From contig SLOW01000077.1 in assembly GCA_007132315.1 (NCBI GenBank), forward strand, positions 1-18,525: a stretch of 18,525 bases of DNA. Reading direction: 5' to 3'. This DNA is from Opitutales bacterium. GTDB lineage: Bacteria; Verrucomicrobiota; Verrucomicrobiia; Opitutales; T3Sed10-336. The notes under the pieces are model-generated. The model was given only the letters and a program-made list of their open reading frames with translations. It ran no database searches and had not been told where the DNA came from. Below, piece after piece: positions 7,035-14,310 of this stretch. The position numbers and the translations under genes are program-made. The stretch's first letter is position 1. Each line of letters begins with the position of its first letter.

Positions 7035-8567
7035 TTACCGGTTCCCGCGGTTTGTCACAAGAGCGACCCAGCGGCCTTCCCCGGGAGTTGTGATTTTTTC
7101 CGGGCCACCGCCCCGCAACGGTTTCTCCGCGGTCCAGCGGCTGTTTGTGATGTCCAGCCACTTCAGTGTAAGCCGGCCTCGGGTCTCCGTCAGGTCCAGT
7201 TGAACGGATCCGCCGTCCGGGAAGAAGAGGGCGTATGCTTCGTGCGGAATGAATGAAAGGTAGGCTTCATTCGGGTTCCGGTCGAGGAGCAGGCTGCTGT
7301 CGACGTCGGGCCGGGCGCGGAAAATATCGAACTCCTGAGTGAGCATGCGTCCGCCGCGGATTTGAGTTTGCGCTTTTTCGTTCAAGCCCAGGCCGAAACC
7401 GCCGGGTTGGGGACCGGGACGGTGGAAGCGCGAAGAGGCGACACCGCCGAGGATATTGCGCCAGAAACGGTGAGCTCCTTCGGTCGTTCCTCCGCCGATG
7501 TCCCTGCCGCCGTAAACTTTCACATTGTTCATCGGCCGCAGAGGGTCGGCCACCATCCGGAGGGCCGCGTGCATGTTGTCCCAGTGCGCCTGGCCGTTCA
7601 GATGATTGTTTTGGGAGGTGTCGACATAGGAGTAGAGATCGGGATGATCGAAGGTGCGCCGATGCCAGCCGTGGGTCAGGTCATGAGGATTCCACATTTC
7701 CGTAACTTCGACGTTGACGCCGGCCGCCCGAGCCCTTTCACGGACAAATTTCGCCCAGTGACGGCTCCATTCCTCCGACGCATTGCTCTCATTGCTGATG
7801 CAGTAGAGAACATGGTCGTAGGCCAGAGATATGGAAAGAAGCCGTTCGATCATCGCTTCCTGGAAGGCGAGCACCACGGGGACATCGTCAAGTTCGGGAA
7901 TCGTCCGGAAAATGGGATAACCCTGCCAGTTTTCTTCGTCGAGATTGGTATCCTCGCTGCTGTAGTTGCTATTGTTGGCGGGGTTGAACGGATGGGCGGA
8001 CCATCCTTCCGCCGCATAGGCGTTTCGCCATATCGTGCCGTAGTCCCATCGGTCCCACAGTTCGATTTGCACGATAATTTCCCGTTCGGCCGTCAGATCG
8101 AGATAAGTGCGGAACCGTTCCCAATAGGCCTCGTCGAAGCGGCTGAGGTCGTAAAGGCCGGTGTTTTCGTCGAAGTGGAAAGGGTAGAGGTTGGTGTCGT
8201 TATAGAGATCGCTGTCGGGATCGACGCGATCCCGGCTGGACATGGTATTGCGGAGGTAATTCCCCCCAACGGATTTCAGTAGATCGAGATGCGCTGCCAA
8301 TCCATCCGGTCCGATGTTGGGATGATTGAACAGGTTGTCCTGGTCGCTTCCACCAAGCAGCAGAATGGGCTCTCCCTTGTACTGCCAATAGCGAGCGTCC
8401 TCGGACCACGGCTGAATCCGGCGGGCATCGTAAGCGGCCGATTCATCCGCCTTGGGATCGGCCGCGCCGTCGCTGGACGCTGCGGCGTTTTCCGCTCCAT
8501 ATGAGGTTCCGAAAACGAGAACCAGGCACGAAATCAATGGGATGGGAAAACGTTTTCCAAGCTTCAT
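7035..8567 (-). CDS. Secreted glycoside-hydrolase-like protein, paralogue of the 3056-4570 product
   Basis: 510 residues from ATG at 8567, chosen because it begins a clean signal peptide ('MKLGKRFPIPLISCLVLVFG', cleavage likely near residue 24). The open frame extends further upstream but is not signal-like there. 'YWQYKGEPILLLGGSDQDNLF' (60-80) and 'GGNYLRNTMSSRD' (101-113) match the paralogue closely. 'YCISNE' gives Asn259-Glu260 and 'VEVTEM' Glu290 as candidate catalytic carboxylates. Residues about 415-510 ('YALFFPDGGSVQLDL', 'LKWLDI') form the C-terminal beta domain. Compared with the plus-strand copy it has an insertion around residues 114-128. It likely hydrolyses an extracellular or periplasmic glycan; the substrate is not deducible. 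Upstream is an AAAGGG-type weak ribosome-binding site and then the REPIN-like repeat. Confidence 0.75.
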   Translation of the reverse strand: MKLGKRFPIPLISCLVLVFGTSYGAENAAASSDGAADPKADESAAYDARRIQPWSEDARYWQYKGEPILLLGGSDQDNLFNHPNIGPDGLAAHLDLLKSVGGNYLRNTMSSRDRVDPDSDLYNDTNLYPFHFDENTGLYDLSRFDEAYWERFRTYLDLTAEREIIVQIELWDRWDYGTIWRNAYAAEGWSAHPFNPANNSNYSSEDTNLDEENWQGYPIFRTIPELDDVPVVLAFQEAMIERLLSISLAYDHVLYCISNESNASEEWSRHWAKFVRERARAAGVNVEVTEMWNPHDLTHGWHRRTFDHPDLYSYVDTSQNNHLNGQAHWDNMHAALRMVADPLRPMNNVKVYGGRDIGGGTTEGAHRFWRNILGGVASSRFHRPGPQPGGFGLGLNEKAQTQIRGGRMLTQEFDIFRARPDVDSSLLLDRNPNEAYLSFIPHEAYALFFPDGGSVQLDLTETRGRLTLKWLDITNSRWTAEKPLRGGGPEKITTPGEGRWVALVTNRGNR

Positions 8568-8710
8568 GGTGAATTGACCCTTTCTCGGAATTGTCAGTTT
8601 CGATCGGATACCGGATCGTTGTAGCCGGTTCGGCTTTTTCCCGGCAAGCCCCTTTTTCGAAGGGATTGCGATAATCCTAACGCGCCGAAGCCGGTACCAG
8701 AATGCTATCC

Positions 8711-8803
8711 TGGAGGGCAGGGCTCCGTCCCTGCCGGGCGTGACGGAAGCGGAAGGCGATCGCCGCCGGTGATTCGGCGGCGCGGACGGAGCCACGCCCT
8801 CCA
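8711..8803. repeat. REPIN-like nested palindromic repeat
   Basis: Outer arms TGGAGGGCAGGGCTCCGTCC (8711-8730) and GGACGGAGCCACGCCCTCCA (8784-8803) are inverted copies with 18 of 20 matches. An inner perfect hairpin CGCCGCC/GGCGGCG lies at 8761-8767 and 8776-8782. It sits in the divergent gap between the glycosidase-like gene and the VCBS gene. Paired inverted GC-rich units of this size are typical of REP doublets spread by RAYT-type transposases. Sequences of the form 'TGGAGGGC..GGCTCCGTCC' are, from memory, common in Verrucomicrobiota. No transposase is present here. Confidence 0.65.
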
Positions 8804-8915
8804 GAACATCGTGTGCGTTGCGCGCAAGATATGAGAAATTAGGGAATAACTGTCCCTTCCATTCTGAATGTATTAAGAAAAGTTTGCCGGAACGGCGAAA
8901 TCAACCCAACCTTCA

Positions 8916-9905
8916 ATGACAACACAACGCATGGGTTGTAGAAATTGCCGGCAAAAGCTGTCGCCGGTCCAAGGTTTTTTTCCTGGCCATTCTGGCAACG
9001 GTGGCCATGGCGGAAAGTAAAGGTACGCAGGAGCAGCTCTCGCGTCTGCCTTACAACAATCCCCGGCTTGTGGTGGATCTGGGCGTGGGGCTCTGGAGTT
9101 GGCCGTTGCCGATGGACTATAATGGCAACGGTCTCACCGATCTTGTCGTGGTTTGCACGGACTTTCCATATAACGGCGTTTATTTCTTCGAGAACAGCGG
9201 CCGTGTGGATCCGGAGACGGACATGCCGGTTTTTAAGGCGGCGCAGCGGATTGGAGACGCGGTTGACAATCCGCATGTCACTTATGTCGACGGGAAGCCG
9301 ATGGTCATGACGCCACACCAATATTACCCCGATTTCAAGGCCACGGCTTTCGCGGAACCGGTCGATCTTCCCGTTCCCGACACCCGGGAAATTCATCCTC
9401 GGGAAGGGCGCATCCGCGCCAACCAGTGGGGCTTCGTCGACTTCGACGGCAACGGTATCCAGGATCTCGTGGCGGGTATCGGTTTTTGGGGCGATTACGG
9501 TTGGGACGACGCCTACGACGAACGCGGGCGGTGGACGAATGGCCCGTTGCGCGGGTACGTTTATCTTCTGCGCAACCGCGGAAGCGCCGATCGACCGGTC
9601 TATGACGAAGCGGAGATGCTTTTGACCACCGATGGAGCGCCGATCGAGGTGTTCGGGCGCCCGTCCCCCAACTTCGCCGATTTTACCGGAGACGGAAAAC
9701 TCGATCTGATCTGCGGGGAGTTTCGTGACGGGTTAACATTTTTCCGGAACGTCGGATCGAGGGAAAACCCATTGTATGCGCCAGGGCGACGGCTGACGCA
9801 CGGTGACCGGGAGATCGGGATGGATTTGTGCATGATCACGCCGATCGCCTACGATTTTACCGGCAACGGTTGGCCGGATCTGGTCGTTGGGGACGAGGAA
9901 ATGCC
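8916..9905 (+). pseudogene. FG-GAP/VCBS-repeat exported protein, frameshifted near the start and cut at the 3' end
   Basis: The body (from about 9001) contains four FG-GAP/VCBS calcium-loop units: 'DYNGNGLTDLVVV', 'DFDGNGIQDLVAG', 'DFTGDGKLDLICG' and 'DFTGNGWPDLVVGDE'. These build beta-propeller blades in surface or secreted proteins. The open frame has no ATG before a TGA at 8917, only GTG at 9001 in the middle of a hydrophobic stretch ('FLAILATVAMAES'). Reading one T fewer in the T7 run at 8975-8981 joins ATG 8916 (or 8931) to that stretch and restores an ordinary signal peptide. At about 9905 the propeller ends mid-protein and a different family follows in another frame; the residual frame stops at 9981. 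A complete propeller would need more repeats. The product is probably non-functional as it stands, unless both breaks are assembly errors. Confidence 0.65.
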
Positions 9906-10499
9906 GAAGGCGGACCGACGCAGCGACTGGAGGTCGTGCGGGACACCCCCGGGTATACCCTCATTCTTGATGGTCAGGTGATCGAGACACGCCTGTCCCT
10001 GGCTGCACTCGCGCCGCGGCTCGCGCACCACCTGATGCAGCGTGCCGCTGCCGAGAATGAGGTGGTGATGGATGCCAGCCTGGTAGCAGCGCCAGATCAT
10101 CAGGACGCGGTCCTGTTTGTCCATGCCACGCCGGGCATGGCGGATACCCTGGCCAGCGAGTATATGCGTTTCACGAATCGCGCTTTTGTCCGCGGCTTGC
10201 GCTTCGACGGTGAGGAATACAACCGGGCGCTGGGTATCGGATTGCCCGCGCAGATCACCGCAGCCGACGCCACTCCATCGATGGGCAACAGTGCCTTCCG
10301 CCATCAACTGATGGATGGTGAAGAGGGATTTCTCGCCCCCTCGCACTCCGACGCGGTCGGCCGGGTGCATGCCATCAGCACGATCATTATCCCCTCGCGC
10401 GATGGTGCCGGGACGCAAGGCAGTCCGCGGCCCGCATCGGTCGGGGAAACCCTGGCTTCCTATATCAATCTTTTTCCTATCAACAATCTGAAGCCGTAA
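9906..10499 (+). pseudogene. Fragment resembling an HPr-kinase-like (HprK-related) protein without an intact P-loop
   Basis: In a frame open from 9828 to the TAA at 10497, the part after about 9906 reads 'TQRLEVVRDTPGYTLILDG', 'LSLAALAPRLAHHLMQRAAAE', 'DASLVAAPDHQDAVLFVHATPG', then 'ALGIGLPAQITAAD' and 'VHAISTIIIPSRDGAG'. The order and wording resemble HprK-related ATP-binding proteins, in which 'LVA.PDG..VLFVG' precedes a G-x-x-G-x-G-K-[ST] loop. Here the loop position reads 'TPGMADTLAS', lacking the lysine. No start codon or ribosome-binding site belongs to it: it begins directly at the break in the VCBS gene. The last residues before the stop overlap the RHS remnant on the other strand. 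The assignment is tentative. It could be a degraded copy or a chimeric insert. Confidence 0.35.
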
Positions 10500-10849
10500 T
10501 AATTCAGGCCTGAATACGCATGATTGTATTTTGTAGAAGGGCGGAATGGGTTGATGTCGACGGGATCGCCCTTGTCGTGGAGAGGTTTGCCGAGAGGGTC
10601 GTAGTCGTAGGTCGCAAGGCAATCATCACCCTCCAGGTTCCCGCCCGGGCCGCCGTTCCAGGTATCGTCGTAACCATAGGCAGTAGCCAGGCAGGTGGCT
10701 CCGGATCTCGACTCTGGTTGACGGCTGGAGGTAAAACAAACCATTGGATTGCGGGTGAGTATGGAGTCGCCGAGACGGGATGGCAAGGTAATTTCGTCAA
10801 CAGGGAGTGGCGATCGTCGAGGACTGGCGACCCAGCCCTTGGTGGTCAT
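10487..10849 (-). pseudogene. Orphan RHS-repeat protein tail, broken at the core motif
   Basis: Minus-strand frame from 10849. Residues 81-90 'YDYDPLGKPL' are a YD repeat. 'NPFRPSTKYNHAYSGLNYYGFR' follows at 100-121, the approach to the conserved RHS core-associated motif, which normally continues Y-Y-x-P-x-x-G-R-W-x-x-R-D-P. Here similarity stops after Arg121 (at 10487) and 'LLIGKRLI' plus a stop follow. Residues 1-55 do not look RHS-like, and a second frame slip upstream is possible. RHS/YD proteins form large beta-cage shells that carry toxic or adhesive tips. This is a remnant: no start, few repeats, no C-terminal tip. It lies 65 bases downstream of the toxin gene, on the same strand. Confidence 0.6.
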
Positions 10850-10913
10850 GGTCTAATGGTCTCTCGAGAATCCGGGGCGTTTACCTGGGTTGCCAGCTCC
10901 GGCTGGTTGGTCG

Positions 10914-11183
10914 TCAGTCGTCGTAGTGGGTCCACATTTTCAAAACATGGACGATCTTTCTATCCTCAAGGACTTCGTATACCAAGCGGTGCTGGATGTT
11001 TATCCTTCGGGATAAACAGCCTTTAAGATCACCCCTGAGAAGTTCGTATCTTGGCGGAGATGCGTATGGATCTTTCTCTACCAATCTCAATAGGCATTGC
11101 GCTCGTTCTTTCAGGTTACTCTTCTTGAGTTTTCTGGCGTCCTTCTGCGCTTGCCGAGAATAAACGATTTCGTAACTCACCAA
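10914..11183 (-). CDS. yoeB: YoeB/Txe-family toxin (RelE superfamily mRNA interferase)
   Basis: 89 residues from ATG at 11183. The layout fits YoeB toxins: 'YELLRGDLKGCLSRRINIQHRLVYEV' spans about 46-71 and the chain ends 'WTHYDD'. Residues matching the known catalytic set are Glu47, Arg66, His86 and Tyr87, all present, so the toxin should be active. YoeB cleaves mRNA in the ribosomal A site and is held inactive by its antitoxin. Its start overlaps the antitoxin stop by 7 bases, indicating translational coupling. Length and composition are normal. The pair sits between a dead RHS tail and the RHS cassette, where it could stabilise an accessory region. Confidence 0.88.
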   Translation of the reverse strand: MVSYEIVYSRQAQKDARKLKKSNLKERAQCLLRLVEKDPYASPPRYELLRGDLKGCLSRRINIQHRLVYEVLEDRKIVHVLKMWTHYDD

Positions 11184-11419
11184 TCGAGTTCCTTTGATCC
11201 CTTCTCAATACCTTCCTTCCGGGCCTTCTGGATGGATTCCACCATGCCGGGAATCGAATGCAGATACAGGGTTTCCTGAATCGACCGCCAATCTTCCTCC
11301 GAGAGTAAAACGGCATTCCCACGCTTGCTGGTGATCTGAATTGGCTCATGCGACGAATTCGCCTCGTCGATAAGGGAGTAAAGGGTTCCTCGAGCTTTTG
11401 TTGCTGATACTGTGTTCAT
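11177..11419 (-). CDS. yefM: YefM/Phd-family antitoxin
   Basis: 80 residues from ATG at 11419. An in-frame ATG at 11449 lies inside the promoter/operator, so the shorter start is preferred. 'MNTVSATKARGTLYSLIDEA' is the DNA-binding Phd/YefM N-terminus, and 'PIQITSKRGNAVLLSEEDWRSIQETLYL' is the family core. The tail 'SIPGMVESIQKARKEG' is the toxin-wrapping segment. It neutralises the downstream YoeB-like toxin and should repress its own promoter with the toxin as co-repressor, using the inverted repeat 10 bases upstream. First gene of a two-gene operon. Confidence 0.88.
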   Translation of the reverse strand: MNTVSATKARGTLYSLIDEANSSHEPIQITSKRGNAVLLSEEDWRSIQETLYLHSIPGMVESIQKARKEGIEKGSKELDW

Positions 11420-11428
11420 ACACGCAAA

Positions 11429-11454
11429 CGTACGGGTTGCCGTACGCATGTCAA
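11429..11454 (-). promoter_or_regulatory. Promoter/operator of the toxin-antitoxin operon
   Basis: A perfect inverted repeat CGTACGG (11429-11435) / CCGTACG (11440-11446) with a 4-base spacer sits 10-27 bases upstream of the antitoxin ATG. On the minus strand a consensus TTGACA lies at 11454-11449 immediately before it, so the palindrome would cover the -35 to -10 spacer. The -10 match is poor (TACGTT with 16-base spacing). The placement fits autorepression; binding is inferred. Confidence 0.55.
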
Positions 11455-11703
11455 GTCGGCTTGTAAAAGATTCTCTTGGCCAACAGGGATTGATATTTGT
11501 TCCGATCGGCTTTTCTGAATTTTTTTGAACTTTTTGTTGACAGGATAAGAAATCTTCCGCTTTGTCGGTGTCGTTTCCTATCAATACCCTTCAACAACCC
11601 CGCATTCTTTACCTGCAATACTCTTGTTTAATGATTGGAATTTCCCCGTACCGAGTTTTCGGATGCGGTTTGTTCCTTAACCCCAACCCCCAATAGACCC
11701 CAC

Positions 11704-13146
11704 ATGAAATCCTGTTCGATACCCTTCACGCAAAAACCGAACTTTCTACATCGTGCGATTCGCGTCACTTTGTTTGTATGCGCCTTCAGCCTCGTAGCGG
11801 AATGCTTGTCCGCAGGACCACCGTTTCTAAGCAACCTCGAAGTCGAGGGGAACCTGACGGTGATTGACGGCAGTGAAACCTTGGATGGCGTGGTCTTTTA
11901 CGGAGCCTTTGCTGGGCTTTCCGTGATTCCGCATACCGGCCCGGGGACGCGCTTCATGTGGTACCCGAGGAAGGCCGCCCTGCGCGGGGGTCAGGTTACA
12001 GGGACGGAGTGGGATGATGCCGAAATCGGCGAGTTTTCGGTGGCGATGGGATTGGATCCGGCCGCCTCCGGGCGAAGCGCTATAGCTCTTGGCGAGGGCG
12101 TGGGCGCGTTCGGCGACGGCAGCGCCGCCATCGGCTATAAAACCTCCGCCCTGGGCGCCGGCGCGTTTTCCGCGGGAATGGACTCGCACGCCGACGGCGC
12201 CGGAGCGTTTGCGGCCGGAGTCAACGGATACGTCGTCGGACCGGCCTCGGTGGCACTGGGGGGCGACAATACGATCTTCGGTTGGAGCGGTAACGTGGCT
12301 GTCGGCTCTGAAAACATGATCGATGACAGCGACCGCGCCTTCGCTATCGGCCATGCCAACACCATCGAGTTTGCCGCGGACTCAATGGCGATCGGACGAG
12401 AGAATTCCGTGGGCGGCATTTCCTCGATGGTGTTGGGGCGGAACCTGAAGAATTCGGTTTTCTCCTCCCTAGTGGTTGGAAGTTATAACGAACCACTTGA
12501 TGGCGGCGAGGACGAGTGGAATTTTTCCGATCCGCTTTTTGTAATCGGCAACGGAGTTTCCGGCACGCACCGGTCGAATGCTCTGGTCGTTCGCAAGAGC
12601 GGCGATGCCGAGTTGTATGGAGATCTTAACGTGTCGAACGATGTTGTCGTTTCCGGAAACCTCACCGTGGAGGGTGCGTTCCTTACCGATATCCACCTGC
12701 CGGACGACCTCAATGTGGTGGGAACGGTCGTGGCCGACGGCGGCATTGCCTCCAGGGGCAAGGTTGAGGCGGAGGATGCAATCTCTTCGCGGCGGTCGGA
12801 TAGCGGAAATCTTATTACGGCCTTCGCCGGGCACAATGAGGCCGACCAGCCCGGAAGCGGGGTCCGGATCGCGTTCTCCAATGCACCGGAAGACTCGGAG
12901 GATTCTCATCCCGGCGCTTCCGTCGATGCCGTTTTGCAGCCGGACGGATCTCACGACCTGGTTTTTTCCAGTGCCTCGGTCGAGGGTTTGAACGAGATTC
13001 TTCGATTGAGGGGAGCCGAGCGGAGCGCGGTCATCGAGGGAGATACCTATATCAACGGCGATGTCGCGATCTCGGGCGAGGTCACCATCGCCCACGTGCC
13101 GCCCCAGGGGGGCATTATGATGGGCGAATTCGGCTTCACGGAATAA
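11704..13146 (+). CDS. Exported beta-roll protein with YadA-head-like repeats, no membrane anchor
   Basis: 480 residues from ATG at 11704, the first start that gives an export signal ('HRAIRVTLFVCAFSLVAECLSAG', ending near residue 37). Residues about 110-247 are about ten 14-residue repeats of the YadA/Hia head type: 'FSVAMGLDPAASG', 'SAIALGEGVGAFG', 'SAAIGYKTSALG', 'AFAAGVNGYVVG', 'NVAVGSENMIDD', 'AFAIGHANTIEF', 'SMAIGRENSVGG'. In trimeric adhesins this forms a left-handed beta-roll. Residues about 300-360 have strand-rich 'GDLNVSNDVVVSGNLTVEG' segments like tail-fibre shafts. The chain ends 'PPQGGIMMGEFGFTE', without the YadA membrane anchor or a peptidase S74 chaperone. It is therefore probably secreted or held by a partner. 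The leader has no Shine-Dalgarno sequence but shares TAGACCCCACA with the RHS leader. The next gene starts 36 bases downstream. Confidence 0.7.
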   Translation: MKSCSIPFTQKPNFLHRAIRVTLFVCAFSLVAECLSAGPPFLSNLEVEGNLTVIDGSETLDGVVFYGAFAGLSVIPHTGPGTRFMWYPRKAALRGGQVTGTEWDDAEIGEFSVAMGLDPAASGRSAIALGEGVGAFGDGSAAIGYKTSALGAGAFSAGMDSHADGAGAFAAGVNGYVVGPASVALGGDNTIFGWSGNVAVGSENMIDDSDRAFAIGHANTIEFAADSMAIGRENSVGGISSMVLGRNLKNSVFSSLVVGSYNEPLDGGEDEWNFSDPLFVIGNGVSGTHRSNALVVRKSGDAELYGDLNVSNDVVVSGNLTVEGAFLTDIHLPDDLNVVGTVVADGGIASRGKVEAEDAISSRRSDSGNLITAFAGHNEADQPGSGVRIAFSNAPEDSEDSHPGASVDAVLQPDGSHDLVFSSASVEGLNEILRLRGAERSAVIEGDTYINGDVAISGEVTIAHVPPQGGIMMGEFGFTE

Positions 13147-13182
13147 CCGCTTACCCAACGCAATACCCCGGGAGGTTTTCGT

Positions 13183-13878
13183 ATGTTCACACGTGCGCTG
13201 TGTTTCTTCGTTATCGCTGCCTGTTGTTCCATTCAGGCTGCTGCAAACCCGCCGTCCTGGTGGACGGCTCACGACACGCGGATACTGGAGGATCCGGGCG
13301 AGCCGATCCCCGCTTCGGAAAACTACGCCCCGGTGAATCTGGGCCAGTTGAAACATGTCGCGCTGCAGGCGCAGGCGCATTTGGAGGCGCATCTCTCCGA
13401 GGGGGCCGGGTTCTCCATTGGTGACCTGTGGCCGGAAGTGCCGGTTGAGGAAAATTATGCGCCGGTGAATGTCGGACAGCTTAAAGCGGTTGCCAAACCG
13501 TTCTATGACCGGTTGATCGAAGCCGGTTATGATACGCGGCAAAACCTGATTGATCGGGGCTATCCCGAAGACTGGCCGTTCGATTATCCGTGGCCCCCGG
13601 ATAGTCCCCTGCCAGAGAACTATGCCCCGGCGAACATAGGTCAATTGAAGCTCGTGTTCGGCTTCGATCTGACCGGCTTCGACGATGGAGAGGAAGAAGA
13701 GAATCCCCTGCCGGAATGGTGGCAACTGGCCCATTTCGGAACAACCGGGATCGACCCGAACGAGGAAGCCGACAACGACGGGCAATCCAATCTTCAGGAG
13801 TACCTGGCGGGCACGGACCCCACAACCCCGGATCATCCGGACGTTTCGCTGCAATTGTTTAAATCAACCCCTTGGTGA
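13183..13878 (+). CDS. Exported protein with three N-Y-A-P-x-N-x-G-Q-L-K repeats and a Ca-binding tail
   Basis: 231 residues from ATG at 13183, with GGGAGG 9 bases upstream. The signal peptide is 'MFTRALCFFVIAACCSIQAA'. Three repeats begin at residues 46 ('ENYAPVNLGQLK'), 90 ('ENYAPVNVGQLK') and 145 ('ENYAPANIGQLK'), the middle one continuing 'AVAKPFYDRLIEAGYD'. Repeats of this wording are, from my recollection, common in Opitutae proteins encoded beside RHS genes; their role is unknown. Residues about 190-225 ('EEADNDGQSNLQEYLAGTDP') match thrombospondin-3/EF-hand-like calcium loops. The stop is reached soon after this motif, and the next gene's ATG lies 2 bases beyond, so these genes are probably co-transcribed. 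The repeats may bind glycan, peptidoglycan or the RHS shell; this is a guess. Confidence 0.7.
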   Translation: MFTRALCFFVIAACCSIQAAANPPSWWTAHDTRILEDPGEPIPASENYAPVNLGQLKHVALQAQAHLEAHLSEGAGFSIGDLWPEVPVEENYAPVNVGQLKAVAKPFYDRLIEAGYDTRQNLIDRGYPEDWPFDYPWPPDSPLPENYAPANIGQLKLVFGFDLTGFDDGEEEENPLPEWWQLAHFGTTGIDPNEEADNDGQSNLQEYLAGTDPTTPDHPDVSLQLFKSTPW

Positions 13879-13880
13879 TT

Positions 13881-14291
13881 ATGAATGTATTCAACCTTAA
13901 ATTACCGACTTGTCTTGCCCTGATTTCGATTTCCGTATCCATGGCCGTCTCGGGCCAGCCTCACGCGGAAGGCGAGAGCGACGTCCCTCCGTGGAGGATG
14001 GCCTTTCCGGCGCCGGAACACCTGAGTTCGTTGTTGCCCCGGTCGGGAGTGGCCGAGTCCGCGGCGAAGGAACGGGCTCTGGAGCGTGCGGTCCGGTTTC
14101 GCCGGGACAGCGTGGAGTTGGCGTCCTTTGACAAGGACCCGGCCCGGCTTCACCCGATCGAGCGGTTCTCCGCGGAGCCGGTGCGCCGTTCGCCGTCCGA
14201 ATCCCGACCCCGCACCGGCTCCGCCGTTCTCGAAGGCGCGCCGGTTGCGCCTTCGTTTCCGCCGGACTCGCGGCCGGCGCCGAACCGATGA
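13881..14291 (+). CDS. Small exported protein of unknown function in the RHS cassette
   Basis: 136 residues from ATG at 13881, 2 bases after the previous stop; a TTG at 13872 in the same frame would overlap that gene and is less likely. Residues 1 to about 24 form a signal peptide ('LPTCLALISISVSMAVSG'). The mature part is rich in Arg, Ser, Pro and Glu, has no repeat or known domain, and looks disordered: 'AKERALERAVRFRRDSVELASFDKD' may form one helix, and the end is proline-rich. The tight spacing and export signal are the main support for it being real. It may accompany the RHS protein outside the cell. A competing minus-strand frame over the same bases lacks these signs. Confidence 0.5.
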   Translation: MNVFNLKLPTCLALISISVSMAVSGQPHAEGESDVPPWRMAFPAPEHLSSLLPRSGVAESAAKERALERAVRFRRDSVELASFDKDPARLHPIERFSAEPVRRSPSESRPRTGSAVLEGAPVAPSFPPDSRPAPNR

Positions 14292-14310
14292 GTGCCATTC
14301 CCTCTATTAC

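Noticed and set aside
7362..8282. Plus-strand open frame of 306 codons
   Set aside because: Antisense to the glycosidase-like paralogue; valine- and arginine-rich translation without motifs.
12469..13854. Long minus-strand open frame of 461 codons
   Set aside because: It lies antisense to two plus-strand genes with signal peptides and repeats; its translation is Arg/Gly-rich without domains, as expected for a shadow of GC-rich coding DNA.
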